From: Halobaculum halobium
GTDB taxonomy: Archaea > Halobacteriota > Halobacteria > Halobacteriales > Haloferacaceae
Length of the DNA: 64,000 nt
Direction: 5' to 3'
Assembly: GCF_030127145.1 (NCBI RefSeq)
Contig: NZ_CP126158.1
Coordinates: forward strand, 2,294,001-2,358,000
This document shows positions 54,733 to 63,245 of the stretch, piece after piece. Below the pieces are notes generated by a model that worked only from the letters and a program-made list of their open reading frames with translations, ran no database searches and was not told where the DNA came from. Position numbers and translations under genes: made by a program. The number at the start of each line of letters is the position of its first letter. The stretch's first letter is position 1.

Positions 54733-55925
54733 CGTCGCACCTCCGTCCGCGAGTCGAGTACGTCGCGCAGCGCGTCGCCGAGCACGGACATCGCGGCGAC
54801 GGTACACACGAGGGGGATCGCGGCGAAGGCGACCGTCCACCACAGCTCCGGGAACCGCGAGAAGCCGATCGCGATGGTCGACCCCCACGACCTCGCGAGC
54901 GGGTTCGTGAACCCGAGGTACGCGATCCCCGCCTCGACGAGCACGAGCGTCGGCATCCGGTTCGCGACGGCGGCGACGACGGTGTCGGAGACGTTCGGCA
55001 CGATGTGCCGGCGGACGATCTGCGGGCCGCTCATGCCGGCGTCGCGGGCGGCGCGAACGTACCCCGCGTCGACCCGCGAGGCGGCCGCGCTCCGCACGAG
55101 GCGGGCGGTACCGTCCCAGTCGAACAGCCCGAACACGGCGACGATCGTCACCAGGCTCCGGCTGAACGTCTCCTGCACCAGCAGGACGACGAACACCGCC
55201 GGGACGACCCGCTGGAGGTCGACGTACCGCATCAGGAGTGCGTCGACCCGACCGCCGTAGTACGCCGCGACCGTGCCGACGAGGACCGCCGTCGGAACGA
55301 CGAGCGCGGCCGTGACCAGCGACACCTGTACGGCGACGCGAGCGCCCTCGACGATCAGGTGGATCATCCCGTGGCCGTCGACGGTCGTTCCGAGCGGGAA
55401 GCGCCACGTGCCGGGGCAGACGTTGCCGTCGAGCGACGCCTGACAGTACGGGATCGTGGGCGACATCTCGACGCTCGTCCAGGCGGGCGGCTGCGCCGCC
55501 GGCACGCCGTAGGGGATCCCATCGGTCGACTCGATACCGAGCAGCGACAGGGTCCGCGCGCCGAACGTCGCCGCGTACCACAACACCAGGAGGTACGCGG
55601 CAGACACGAGCGCCGCGGGCTTCCGGCGGAGCCGCCGCCAGTACAGACGCCGGAGGTCGGGGCGACGGGCCAGCGGTGCAAGCGCCCACCCGACGACCGC
55701 CAGCGACGCGTAGTAGAGGTACTCGATGATCCCGGCGGACACGCCCCAGAACGGGACGATCCCCGTCGGCGTGACGAACGCTTCCCACAGGGCGGCGCCC
55801 CCGAGCACGGTCCAGGCGACGAGCAGCGCGAGCGTTCGCGGGGCGACCCGGAGCCGCTCTGTGACCCCTCGGTCGCCAGCCTCGATGGCGAACCGGTCGT
55901 CGGGGGAGTCGTGCGCGCGGCTCAC
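54729..55925 (-). CDS. Dipeptide/oligopeptide ABC transporter permease (DppC type)
   Basis: A 398-residue permease with about six hydrophobic helices. The typical DppC-type ABC-ATPase-contact loop is RLVRSAAASRVDAGYVRAARDAGMSGPQIVRRHIVPN (read in parts), with AARDAGMSGPQIVRRHI characteristic. The long N-terminal region has two predicted TM segments. The start is GTG at 55925; there is no in-frame ATG closer than 56066, whose product looks non-family. It overlaps the OppD gene by GTGA at its 3' end. The partner permease gene (56280) is on the opposite strand. Confidence 0.82.
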   Translation of the reverse strand: MSRAHDSPDDRFAIEAGDRGVTERLRVAPRTLALLVAWTVLGGAALWEAFVTPTGIVPFWGVSAGIIEYLYYASLAVVGWALAPLARRPDLRRLYWRRLRRKPAALVSAAYLLVLWYAATFGARTLSLLGIESTDGIPYGVPAAQPPAWTSVEMSPTIPYCQASLDGNVCPGTWRFPLGTTVDGHGMIHLIVEGARVAVQVSLVTAALVVPTAVLVGTVAAYYGGRVDALLMRYVDLQRVVPAVFVVLLVQETFSRSLVTIVAVFGLFDWDGTARLVRSAAASRVDAGYVRAARDAGMSGPQIVRRHIVPNVSDTVVAAVANRMPTLVLVEAGIAYLGFTNPLARSWGSTIAIGFSRFPELWWTVAFAAIPLVCTVAAMSVLGDALRDVLDSRTEVRR

Positions 55926-56279
55926 GGCGGTCCCTCCGAGCCAGCTCGCACGTCGCCCCCGCGGGCCGGGGTCGCGGGTCGTCGTCGAACGGCGGCCATT
56001 GACACGTCGGGGGACAGAGCGGCGCGATAAATGGGTAGCGGAGGCTAAAACCGCCGGATCAGCCACGGAACAGTTATTTCATTGTCAACGGGATTGGCCC
56101 GGTGTGCAGCAGTCGTCCCACGAGGGGACGCCTCACGCCCGTCCCCGTTCGCGTTCGCGTCCCCCGCTCGCATCTCCGGCGCGTTCCCGGTCGTGGCCCG
56201 TCCGTCGATCACGTCCCGACTCTCGCCGGCGATGGGGCGGGCGTCCTCCGACCGCCCGCCGGGACGGAGCTGATCGCCC
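55926..56279. other. Divergent intergenic region between dppC- and dppB-type permease genes
   Basis: About 350 bp between head-to-head permease genes. A TTTTAGCC element (minus strand, 56043-56050) and an AT-rich CAGTTATTTCATTG stretch (plus strand, 56071-56084) are likely divergent promoters. An ORF at 56082-56273 reads as Pro/Ser/Arg-rich and does not look real. No substrate-binding-protein gene is present. Confidence 0.45.
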
Positions 56280-57233
56280 GTGAGCCGGCGCGCGTTCCTC
56301 GCACGCCGGGCCGGCTGGGCAGTGTTCGTCGTCTGGGTCGTGCTCACCGGGGCGTTCCTCGCGTTCGTCGCCGCGCCGGACCACAACCTCAGCATCCTCC
56401 AGTACGGGCTTCCGCCGGACGAGGCGCGCCGGGTCGCAGAGCAGTACCGCGAGCGGATGCACTACGACGAGCCGCTGCTCCGCCGATACGCCCACTGGAT
56501 GTGGGAAGTGGGAACGTTCCAGTTCGGCCGGTCGTACGTGCAGGGTCGATCGGTGAACGCCATCCTCGCGCCGGCGCTGCGGCTCACCCTCGCGTACCTC
56601 GCTCCGGGGGTCGGCCTCGCGGTGCTTCTGGGCGTCCTCGGCGGGCTGGCGGTCTCGCTGTGGCGTGGCCTCGTCGGTCGCGCCGCGGACGCGTTCGGTC
56701 ACGTGGGCGCCGCCTTCCCGGCGTTCCTCCTCGCGGAGGCGCTCGCGCTGCTCGCGGTCGGGGAGGCGGACATCGTCGCACAGTGGAACTCCGAGGTGGG
56801 TCCGTTCGCCGAGTCGAATCCGGCCGTCCTCGCGGTCGCCGTCGCGGTCGTCGCGACGACGCTGGGCGCGACGCTGCTGCGCTATGCGACCGCGGAGACG
56901 GCCGCCGTGGCGGGGGAGCCGTTCGTGAAACGCCTTCGAGCCAACGGTGCCCCACCGCGACGGATCGCCGCGCACGTGCTCCGCAACGCGGCCCCGCCGC
57001 TGGTCGCGCTGTTCTCGATCCGCGTGCTCGCGGTCCTCCTGCTGGGCGTCTATCTCGTCGAGACGGCGCTGGGGATCCCCGGCTTCGGCGAGGTGACGCT
57101 GACGGCGATCCGCGACCGCGACGTCGCCGTCATACTCGCGGCCACGCTGATCACGACGCTACTGGGCGTGCTCAGCACGCTCGTCGAGGACGTGGTGACC
57201 GTGGTTCTCGACCCTCGATCCGGATCGGAGTGA
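56280..57233 (+). CDS. Dipeptide/oligopeptide ABC transporter permease (DppB type)
   Basis: A 317-residue permease: N-terminal TM (AGWAVFVVWVVLTGAFLAFV), DppB-type motifs EQYRERMHYDEPLLRRYAHW and the ABC-contact loop GEPFVKRLRANGAPPRRIAAHVLRNAAPPL, with the final LLLGVYLVETALGIPGFGEV. Hydrophobic helices number about six. The start is GTG at 56280. Its orientation is opposite to the dppC-oppD-oppF genes, although permease pairs are usually adjacent and codirectional. Confidence 0.85.
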   Translation: MSRRAFLARRAGWAVFVVWVVLTGAFLAFVAAPDHNLSILQYGLPPDEARRVAEQYRERMHYDEPLLRRYAHWMWEVGTFQFGRSYVQGRSVNAILAPALRLTLAYLAPGVGLAVLLGVLGGLAVSLWRGLVGRAADAFGHVGAAFPAFLLAEALALLAVGEADIVAQWNSEVGPFAESNPAVLAVAVAVVATTLGATLLRYATAETAAVAGEPFVKRLRANGAPPRRIAAHVLRNAAPPLVALFSIRVLAVLLLGVYLVETALGIPGFGEVTLTAIRDRDVAVILAATLITTLLGVLSTLVEDVVTVVLDPRSGSE

Positions 57234-57263
57234 CCGCCCGCCGAGGCCGAGAACGGCTTCCCG

Positions 57264-58193
57264 TCAGTCGGTGGTACCGATCGCGGCGCTGCGCCCGGTT
57301 CCGGGAATCGCCGCCATCCGTACGTCGGTGAGTCCGGCGTCGATCAACCAGTCGCGGACGGGTTCGGGAGCGTGGGCACCGCCGTGGCCGGCGGCGAGTC
57401 CGCGAACCTCCGCCGTGACCGTCGCTCCGACGTCTCCGTCGCCGTCGGCGAACACGTCCGTCGCGACGACGGCGCCGTCGCCGCCGAGGAGGTCGGCGGC
57501 GGTCGAGCAGATCGCGCGCGCCTCGGCGGGATCCATCGCGGAGAGGGCGTCGCCGAGGAACGCCACGTCGAAGCGGGGATCGAGGGCCGCGGGGGTGCCC
57601 TCGTACACCCGGACGCTGTCGCCGTGCACCCGGCCGAGCAGCTCGGCCGTCGCCGGCGACGTGACCAGCGTCGCATCGAACCCCCGGGCGGCGAACTCGG
57701 CGGCGTACACGCCCGATCCCCCGCACACGTCGACGACCGCGTCGGCGTCGGGGGCCGCACGGACCGCGGCGGTGACGCACGCGCGGACGGTCTGCTCGTC
57801 GCTGGCGTAGTGGGCGCCCAGCGCGTTCGCCTCCCACGCGTCGTGGCGCTCGGGCGGGACGTCCGTCTCCAGCGTCTCCGGCAGCCCGGTGAGTTCGTCG
57901 AGCGCGTCGAGTTCGTGCGGGACCGACCCGATGGAACGCACGTCGCGCTTGGCGAGCATGCCGAGCGCGCGATTCGTCGGCTCGTACTCGCCGTCGACGA
58001 GTTCGAAGAAGCTCAGGTCCGCCAGCGCCTCGGTCAACCGTTCGGCTGCCTGCTCGGACACGTCAGTCGCGGCAGCCACCGCCGCCGGCGTCCCCGCCGT
58101 CGACAGCAGCGCCTCCAGCACGCCCGTCCGCCGCGCGGCCCACACGAGGAACAGCGCCTCGGTCCCGAGGCCGGTTCGGTCGTCGCTCGGCAT
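57264..58193 (-). CDS. SAM-dependent methyltransferase
   Basis: A 309-residue methyltransferase of the O-methyltransferase/AcHNMT type. An N-terminal helical domain (DRTGLGTEALFLVWAARRTGVLEALLSTAG) is followed by an SAM-binding Rossmann fold, VVDVCGGSGVYAAEFAARGF at about residue 154, and FDVAFLGDALSAMDPAEARAI. The C-terminal substrate domain ends MAAIPGTGRSAAIGTTD. The substrate, probably a hydroxylated small molecule, is unknown. Convergent with dppB (30 bp). Confidence 0.8.
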   Translation of the reverse strand: MPSDDRTGLGTEALFLVWAARRTGVLEALLSTAGTPAAVAAATDVSEQAAERLTEALADLSFFELVDGEYEPTNRALGMLAKRDVRSIGSVPHELDALDELTGLPETLETDVPPERHDAWEANALGAHYASDEQTVRACVTAAVRAAPDADAVVDVCGGSGVYAAEFAARGFDATLVTSPATAELLGRVHGDSVRVYEGTPAALDPRFDVAFLGDALSAMDPAEARAICSTAADLLGGDGAVVATDVFADGDGDVGATVTAEVRGLAAGHGGAHAPEPVRDWLIDAGLTDVRMAAIPGTGRSAAIGTTD

Positions 58194-58346
58194 CGGTTCG
58201 TGAGATTTCCGGGAGGAGGAAAAGACCGTCCCTCCGGGTCGCGGCCGCGTCGGCCTCGCGCGACCAATCGCCGGTCCGGCACGAGTGACGATTCTCGCGG
58301 CGCGAGCGGCCGTACGACCTGCTCGCGCGCGGCGGTGCGTCGTCGC

Positions 58347-59443
58347 CTACGGCTCGCGCAGGCCGTCGACGACCCCCGAAACGCGGCTCCGTCGAGCGCG
58401 ACCGAGGGCCCCGCCCACGCGGCGTATCGGGTCCCGTCCTCGCGCCACAGCGCCTCCCACGCGCCGCGGTCTTCGTCGAGCGCGGCGTAGTACACGTCCG
58501 TGCCGCGCAGGTTGATCCGCTCGCGTCGCTCGGGCGTCTGATCGGCCGGCTCCGGCGGGATGGTCGGTGCGAGCGGGCTCGCCTCGCCGGCGGCGGTGAC
58601 CCAGAGGTGGTCGCTCCCGTTCGCTCGGTTCCGGAGGACGACCTCGACCGCGTCGGCGTCGGGAAAGGCGAGCGCGGAGTCGAGGATGAACACGTCGTCG
58701 GTCGCCGGCACCAGCGGGCGGGCGGGCGGGTCCCTCGCGAGCGCCGCGAGCGAGACCGGACGGCTCTCGTCGTACGGGCGCGGCCCCGAGTACGCCCACA
58801 GGCCGTGCGGGACGCCCGGCGGCCGACAGCCGTACCGGACCCAGTAGTTCAGCGCGTGAAACGGCGCCGCGCGGACGTCGCGGCTCGCGGCCGGATCGGC
58901 GGGCTCGACTCCCCGCACGAAGGCGGCGAGTTCGTCGTCGTCGAACGCGCCCTCGGTGACCGACGCCTCGACTTGGGCGCGCTCGCGCTGGATGCACGCG
59001 CCTCGTCTCCCCTCGTAGTCGGTGCCGAGCCAGCCGACGGCGTCGCCGCAATCGACGGGCGTCGGCTCGGGCGTGCGCCACAGGGGCGCGACGCCGGCGG
59101 CCGGCGGCGCCCAGTCGTACAGGAACTGTTTGACCCGCAGGGTGCGCCCGTCGCCGCGGACGACCGCCCGAACGCTCGCGGGGTTGCCGTCGCTCCACGG
59201 CGTTTGCCCGATGTCGGCCGCCTCGACGCCCTCGGGCCTGCCCGGCGGCTGTTCGGGTCGGTACGTGACCGTCTCGACCGCGCAGTCGTCGGGGAGCGCC
59301 GTCGGTTCGTGAACGACGAAGTTGGCGTTGGCGGCGGCCTCGGCGAACGTCGTCTCCCGGGGTCGCTCGGCCGCGTCGGGGTCGGTCAGCCGGGCACTTG
59401 GGTCGGCGACGCGCCAGTGTCGCTTCGGATCGCGATCGCTCAT
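58347..59443 (-). pseudogene. Unknown haloarchaeal protein, one-base frameshift near the end
   Basis: About 365 residues starting MSDRDPKRHWRVADPSARLT. It contains an acidic, Trp/Pro-rich fold with VVHEPTALPDDCAVETVTYR, VLRNRANGSDHLWVTAAGEA and RLNLRGTDVYYAALDEDRG-type elements; I do not recognise the family. As given, the last part runs on in a wrong frame (SSTACASRRR). One extra G in the run of five at 58373-58377 makes it end GVVDGLREP with a TAG at 58347. The same one-base pattern is seen in five other genes. Confidence 0.65.
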
Positions 59444-59664
59444 CGACACACCTCCGCGACGGGGTGGGGACCGGTTCGCATGATTCGACACTGGCCGCGT
59501 CGGGGCAAAAGCGCTCGCTGAAGCTCGTTTCTATCTGCGAACTGTCAGAAATTGGCGGCACCACGCTCGCTCCGGCCGACGACGCGTGGGCAACGGCCGA
59601 CTCCGCGCAGCCGTCGGCTCCCGACACGGGCGCCCGCTCCACCCAGTTTGCCGCGGCAGGTGAC

Positions 59665-60318
59665 TTACCAGGCGGACCAGGCGGCGGTTTTCGTGTCGCG
59701 GGCGTACACGCGCTTCACGTCCTTTGCGTACACCATGTCGCCCTCGTGGTCGAACTTCTCGTGGCGGTAGGTGTCGGCGGCTTCGTCGCGGACTTGGACG
59801 CCCTCGACTTCGAGTTCGTCGTCGCCGAACGAGACCGTCTCGCCGACGACGAACTCGTAGTCGCCGGGGACGTACACCTTCAGGCTCCGGGTCTCGTCGC
59901 GGCGGCCGTCCTTCGGGTGGACGGTGATGTTGACCGCGACGTTGTCGACGACGCGCGTCCAGACGGTCGCGGCGTGGTCGAGGTCGGACTCCTCGACGCG
60001 ACGGTCGCCCGACAGCTCGATGGAGGTGACGCGCACCTGCTGGATCGCCTCCTCCGTCTCGACGATGAACTCGTCGCCGGTCGCGACCTGCTGGTCGGGC
60101 TCCCCGTCGAGCGTCGCGGTGTAGGAGTCGCCGTCCTGCGAGACGACCACGTCGACGTCGACGGTCGTCGGCTCGGGCACCTCGACCTTGTGGGTGTGGC
60201 CGCAGACCGTGCACTGCACCGTGGCGTGACCGCCGGGCTTCAGCACCTCGTGGGGCGTCTCCTCGCCGCAGCCCGGGCACTCCACGGGCACCTGCGAGGG
60301 AACGTCGGAATCGCTCAT
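59665..60318 (-). CDS. HVO_0476-type zinc-finger protein
   Basis: A 217-residue protein starting MSDSDVPSQVPVECPGCGEE. The N-terminal zinc ribbon is CPGC...CTVCGHTHK; the rest is beta-rich and acidic (VDVDVVVSQDGDSYTATLDG, VPGDYEFVVGETVSFGDDEL). I recognise the overall pattern as the haloarchaeal family exemplified by HVO_0476, whose function is not known to me. Start ATG at 60318; the longer frame upstream is not conserved-looking. Monocistronic. Confidence 0.75.
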   Translation of the reverse strand: MSDSDVPSQVPVECPGCGEETPHEVLKPGGHATVQCTVCGHTHKVEVPEPTTVDVDVVVSQDGDSYTATLDGEPDQQVATGDEFIVETEEAIQQVRVTSIELSGDRRVEESDLDHAATVWTRVVDNVAVNITVHPKDGRRDETRSLKVYVPGDYEFVVGETVSFGDDELEVEGVQVRDEAADTYRHEKFDHEGDMVYAKDVKRVYARDTKTAAWSAW

Positions 60319-60549
60319 ACTCCGGATACCGCGTCGCGCCGTAAGAAGCCTCGTTTCTCCGGATGCGTGTGTGGTTGCGTGTCGGGGTCCGTCGCCGACG
60401 GAAGGCGCGGGTCGGCCCCGGCGATCGACGCCCGTGCGGGACATCGCGGGGGATAACTGCGGCCGTGGCGACGGCCCGATCGATCACCCGGCGGTCGCCG
60501 ACGGCCGTCGGAGCCGAACGGCTAACTCCGCGGCGACCAAGGCACGGAC

Positions 60550-61491
60550 ATGCCCGTCCCCTCGGCCCCCGTCGACCCCGACATCCGGCTCGCGGTCACG
60601 ACGCGCGCGGAGACGTTCGAGCGCCTCCGCGAGCGACTCGCTCCCCACGATATCGCCGTCGAGCACGTCCAGCCTGACGAGCGCGTGCTCCGGGTCGCCG
60701 GCGGCGACGTGGACCGCGACGCCGACGCGAACAGCGACAGCGAGGGCGCCGACGAGTTCGCCGGCTTCGACGCCGGCTGGGTGTACCCGTCGCGGCTGAT
60801 GGAGGGGGCAGTCGTCGACGCGCGCCTCGGCGTCCCGTGGGTGAACGGCCGCGATGCGGTCCTCGCCTCGCGCAACAAGGCGGGGGCGCTCGCGCGCCTC
60901 GCCGACGCCGGCCTCCCGGTGCCGACGACGCGTCTCGTGTCGAACCCCGCCGACGACGAGGCTGTGCTGGCCGCGGCCGACGAAGTTGGGTACCCGCTTG
61001 TCGTCAAGCCGAACTCCGCGACCCGCGGCGTCGGCGTCGCGAGGGTGTCTGACCCGGACTCGCTGCTCGGCGTGACCGACTACCTCGATCTGGTCCACGA
61101 CTACCGCGCGACCGGCGACAAGTCGTACCTGCTCCAGGAGTACCTCCCCGACGCCACCGACTACCGGGTCATGGTGCTCGACGGCGACTACGCCGGCGCG
61201 GTCGAGCGCCGGCTCCCCGAGGCGGCGCTCGCGGCGGGGAACTGGAAGCACAACGTCCACCGCGGCGCCGTCGCCGAGGGCGTCGATCTCCCCGGAGCGG
61301 CTCGACGGCTCGCCGAGCGCGCGGCCGAGACGCTTGCGATCCCGCTGCTCGGAGTGGATCTGCTGGAGTCGGAGGGTCGGCTCGTCGTCTCGGAGACCAA
61401 CGCCAGACCGACGATCGACGCCGCCGAGAAGTACCGCGATGGGTTCGACGCTTCCCTGGCGACGCTCGTGCGGCGAACGGCGAACCGGTAG
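60550..61491 (+). CDS. RimK/LysX/CofF-like ATP-grasp ligase
   Basis: A 313-residue ATP-grasp protein. ATP-binding elements are VLASRNKAGALARLADAGLP, YPLVVKPNSATRGVGVARVS (glycine-rich loop) and SYLLQEYLPDATDYRVMVLD, with Mg ligands in LLGVDLLESEGRLVVSETNA (Glu, Asn) at about residues 270-290. RimK-type enzymes add amino acids (glutamate, lysine) to a carboxylate, as in RimK, LysX, MptN or CofF. The exact reaction is not determinable. Start ATG at 60550. Confidence 0.82.
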   Translation: MPVPSAPVDPDIRLAVTTRAETFERLRERLAPHDIAVEHVQPDERVLRVAGGDVDRDADANSDSEGADEFAGFDAGWVYPSRLMEGAVVDARLGVPWVNGRDAVLASRNKAGALARLADAGLPVPTTRLVSNPADDEAVLAAADEVGYPLVVKPNSATRGVGVARVSDPDSLLGVTDYLDLVHDYRATGDKSYLLQEYLPDATDYRVMVLDGDYAGAVERRLPEAALAAGNWKHNVHRGAVAEGVDLPGAARRLAERAAETLAIPLLGVDLLESEGRLVVSETNARPTIDAAEKYRDGFDASLATLVRRTANR

Positions 61492-61614
61492 GCTGCAAAA
61501 TCGGTAGATCGCAAACCGGTAGACCGCGACCGATCGGCTGCGAAGCGGGGACCGGTGACGGAACTCGGTGAAGACAGAAGCAGCAGGCGGCGGAGGCGGA
61601 ACGCGGCGGCTGGG

Positions 61615-61995
61615 CTACTCCACGTCGATGTCGGCAGACGGCTCCAGCGCGTCGAAGGTGACTTCGAGCACGCCGTTATTGAACGACGCCGACGCGGAGT
61701 GCTCGTCGACGCGAACGGGGAGTCGGACGCGCTCGTCGAAGCGGCGCCCGGCGGTCTCGGCAGCGATCGTGAGCGTGCTGCCGTCGCACTGGAGGTCGAT
61801 CGCCCCCTTGTCGACGCCGGGGAGGTCGGCCACGAGGCGGAGCGTCTCGCCCTCCTCGTACACCGCCACGTGGGTCTCGTCGCCGAAGCCGGCGTCGCCG
61901 ACGCCGGGCTCGCCGGCCGCGCCGGTCATCTCGCTCATCATCCGCTCGATCTCATCGAAGATGTCGCCGAACGGATCGTCGCGGTCGTCGCGCAT
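61615..61995 (-). CDS. hsp20: Hsp20/alpha-crystallin small heat-shock protein
   Basis: A 126-residue small heat-shock protein. N-terminus: FGDIFDEIERMMSEMTGAAG. The alpha-crystallin beta-sandwich follows: HVAVYEEGETLRLVADLPGV, GAIDLQCDGSTLTIAAETAG, RVRLPVRVDEHSASASFNNG and the terminal VLEVTFDALE strand. Such proteins hold unfolding proteins. The ATG at 61995 is preferred. Divergent from gap by about 190 bp. Confidence 0.86.
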   Translation of the reverse strand: MRDDRDDPFGDIFDEIERMMSEMTGAAGEPGVGDAGFGDETHVAVYEEGETLRLVADLPGVDKGAIDLQCDGSTLTIAAETAGRRFDERVRLPVRVDEHSASASFNNGVLEVTFDALEPSADIDVE

Positions 61996-62185
61996 ACTCA
62001 CTCCTGGTAGTTCGCTCCCCCGAATAAGCCTTCTCCCCCCGGCAGTGTCAGTCCGCTGTCCTGCCGTCGCTCTCACCCCGAAACCCGCGGAGGAATCGTC
62101 GCGGTCGGCGACAGCGACGACCGAACTCGGCCGCGGATCCGACGCACCCGCAAGCGATAAGTCCCCGCAAATCGGTTATTCGTAT

Positions 62186-63244
62186 ATGAGTAAATCGTAT
62201 CTAGCCGCGGGCGACGACGTCGACGAGCCGGTCCGCGTCGGACTGAACGGATTCGGTCGGATCGGCCGCAACGTCTTCCGCGCGGTGCTCGAGGACCCGC
62301 GGATCGAACTCGCTGGCATCAACGACGTGATGGACGGCGAGGAGATGCGGTACCTCGCCGCCTACGACACGGTGATGGGCCGCCTCGACGGCGTCAGCTA
62401 CGACGCCGACGCGCGCGAGCTGCAAATCGGCGACACCGCGGTGCCGATCCTCGACGAACAGGACCCCGCGGATCTCCCGTGGGACGAGTTCGACGTGGAC
62501 GTCGCCCTGGAATGTACCGGCGTGTTCCGCACGAAGAGCGACGCCGAAAAGCACGTCGAGGCGGGCGCAGACGTGGCGGTGATCTCCGCGCCGCCGAAGG
62601 GCGAGGAACCGGTTAAGCAGCTCGTGTACGGCGTCAACCACGAGGCAGAGTACGAGGGCGAGGTGGTCGTCTCGAACGCCTCCTGTACGACCAACTCAGT
62701 GACGCCGGTCGCGATGGTGCTCGACGAGGAGTTCGGCATCGAGTCGGGAACGCTGACGACCGTCCACGCGTACACCGGGAGCCAGAACCTCGTCGACGGT
62801 CCGAAAGCGAAGACTCGTCGCGGCCGTGCGGCCGCCGAGAACATCGTGCCCACGTCCACGGGCGCCGCCCAGGCGGCCACCGACATCCTCCCGCAGCTGA
62901 AGGGCAAGCTCGACGGCATGGCGATGCGTGTCCCCGTCCCGAACGGGTCGCTCACGGAGCTCGTGGTCGACCTCGACTCGTCGCCCTCCCCGGAGGAGAT
63001 CAACGAGGCGTTCCGCGACGCCGCCGACTCGGGCCCGCTCGCTGGCGTGCTCGGTTACACCGACGACGAGGTCGTCAGCCGCGACATCCTGGGGCTGCCG
63101 TTCTCCTCGTACGTCGACCTCCGCTCGACGAACGTCGTCGGCGAGCACGACGAGGGGATCGCGAAGATCCTGACGTGGTACGACAACGAGTACGGCTTCT
63201 CGAACCGCATGCTCGACGTGGCAGCCTACGTCGACGCGTACTGA
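62186..63244 (+). CDS. gap: Glyceraldehyde-3-phosphate dehydrogenase, type I (bacterial-like)
   Basis: A 352-residue GAPDH. It contains the N-terminal Rossmann motif VGLNGFGRIGRNVFRAVLED, the catalytic Cys in SNASCTTNSVTPVAMVLDEEFGI (read in parts) at about residue 165, and the C-terminal WYDNEYGFSNRMLDVAAYV. The Cys-Thr-Thr motif marks the phosphorylating bacterial/eukaryotic type (GapI-like), distinct from the archaeal type II enzyme used in gluconeogenesis. The start ATG at 62186 (MSKSYLAAGDD) follows a GGTTATTCGTAT TATA-like box. Confidence 0.93.
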   Translation: MSKSYLAAGDDVDEPVRVGLNGFGRIGRNVFRAVLEDPRIELAGINDVMDGEEMRYLAAYDTVMGRLDGVSYDADARELQIGDTAVPILDEQDPADLPWDEFDVDVALECTGVFRTKSDAEKHVEAGADVAVISAPPKGEEPVKQLVYGVNHEAEYEGEVVVSNASCTTNSVTPVAMVLDEEFGIESGTLTTVHAYTGSQNLVDGPKAKTRRGRAAAENIVPTSTGAAQAATDILPQLKGKLDGMAMRVPVPNGSLTELVVDLDSSPSPEEINEAFRDAADSGPLAGVLGYTDDEVVSRDILGLPFSSYVDLRSTNVVGEHDEGIAKILTWYDNEYGFSNRMLDVAAYVDAY

Positions 63245-63245
63245 G

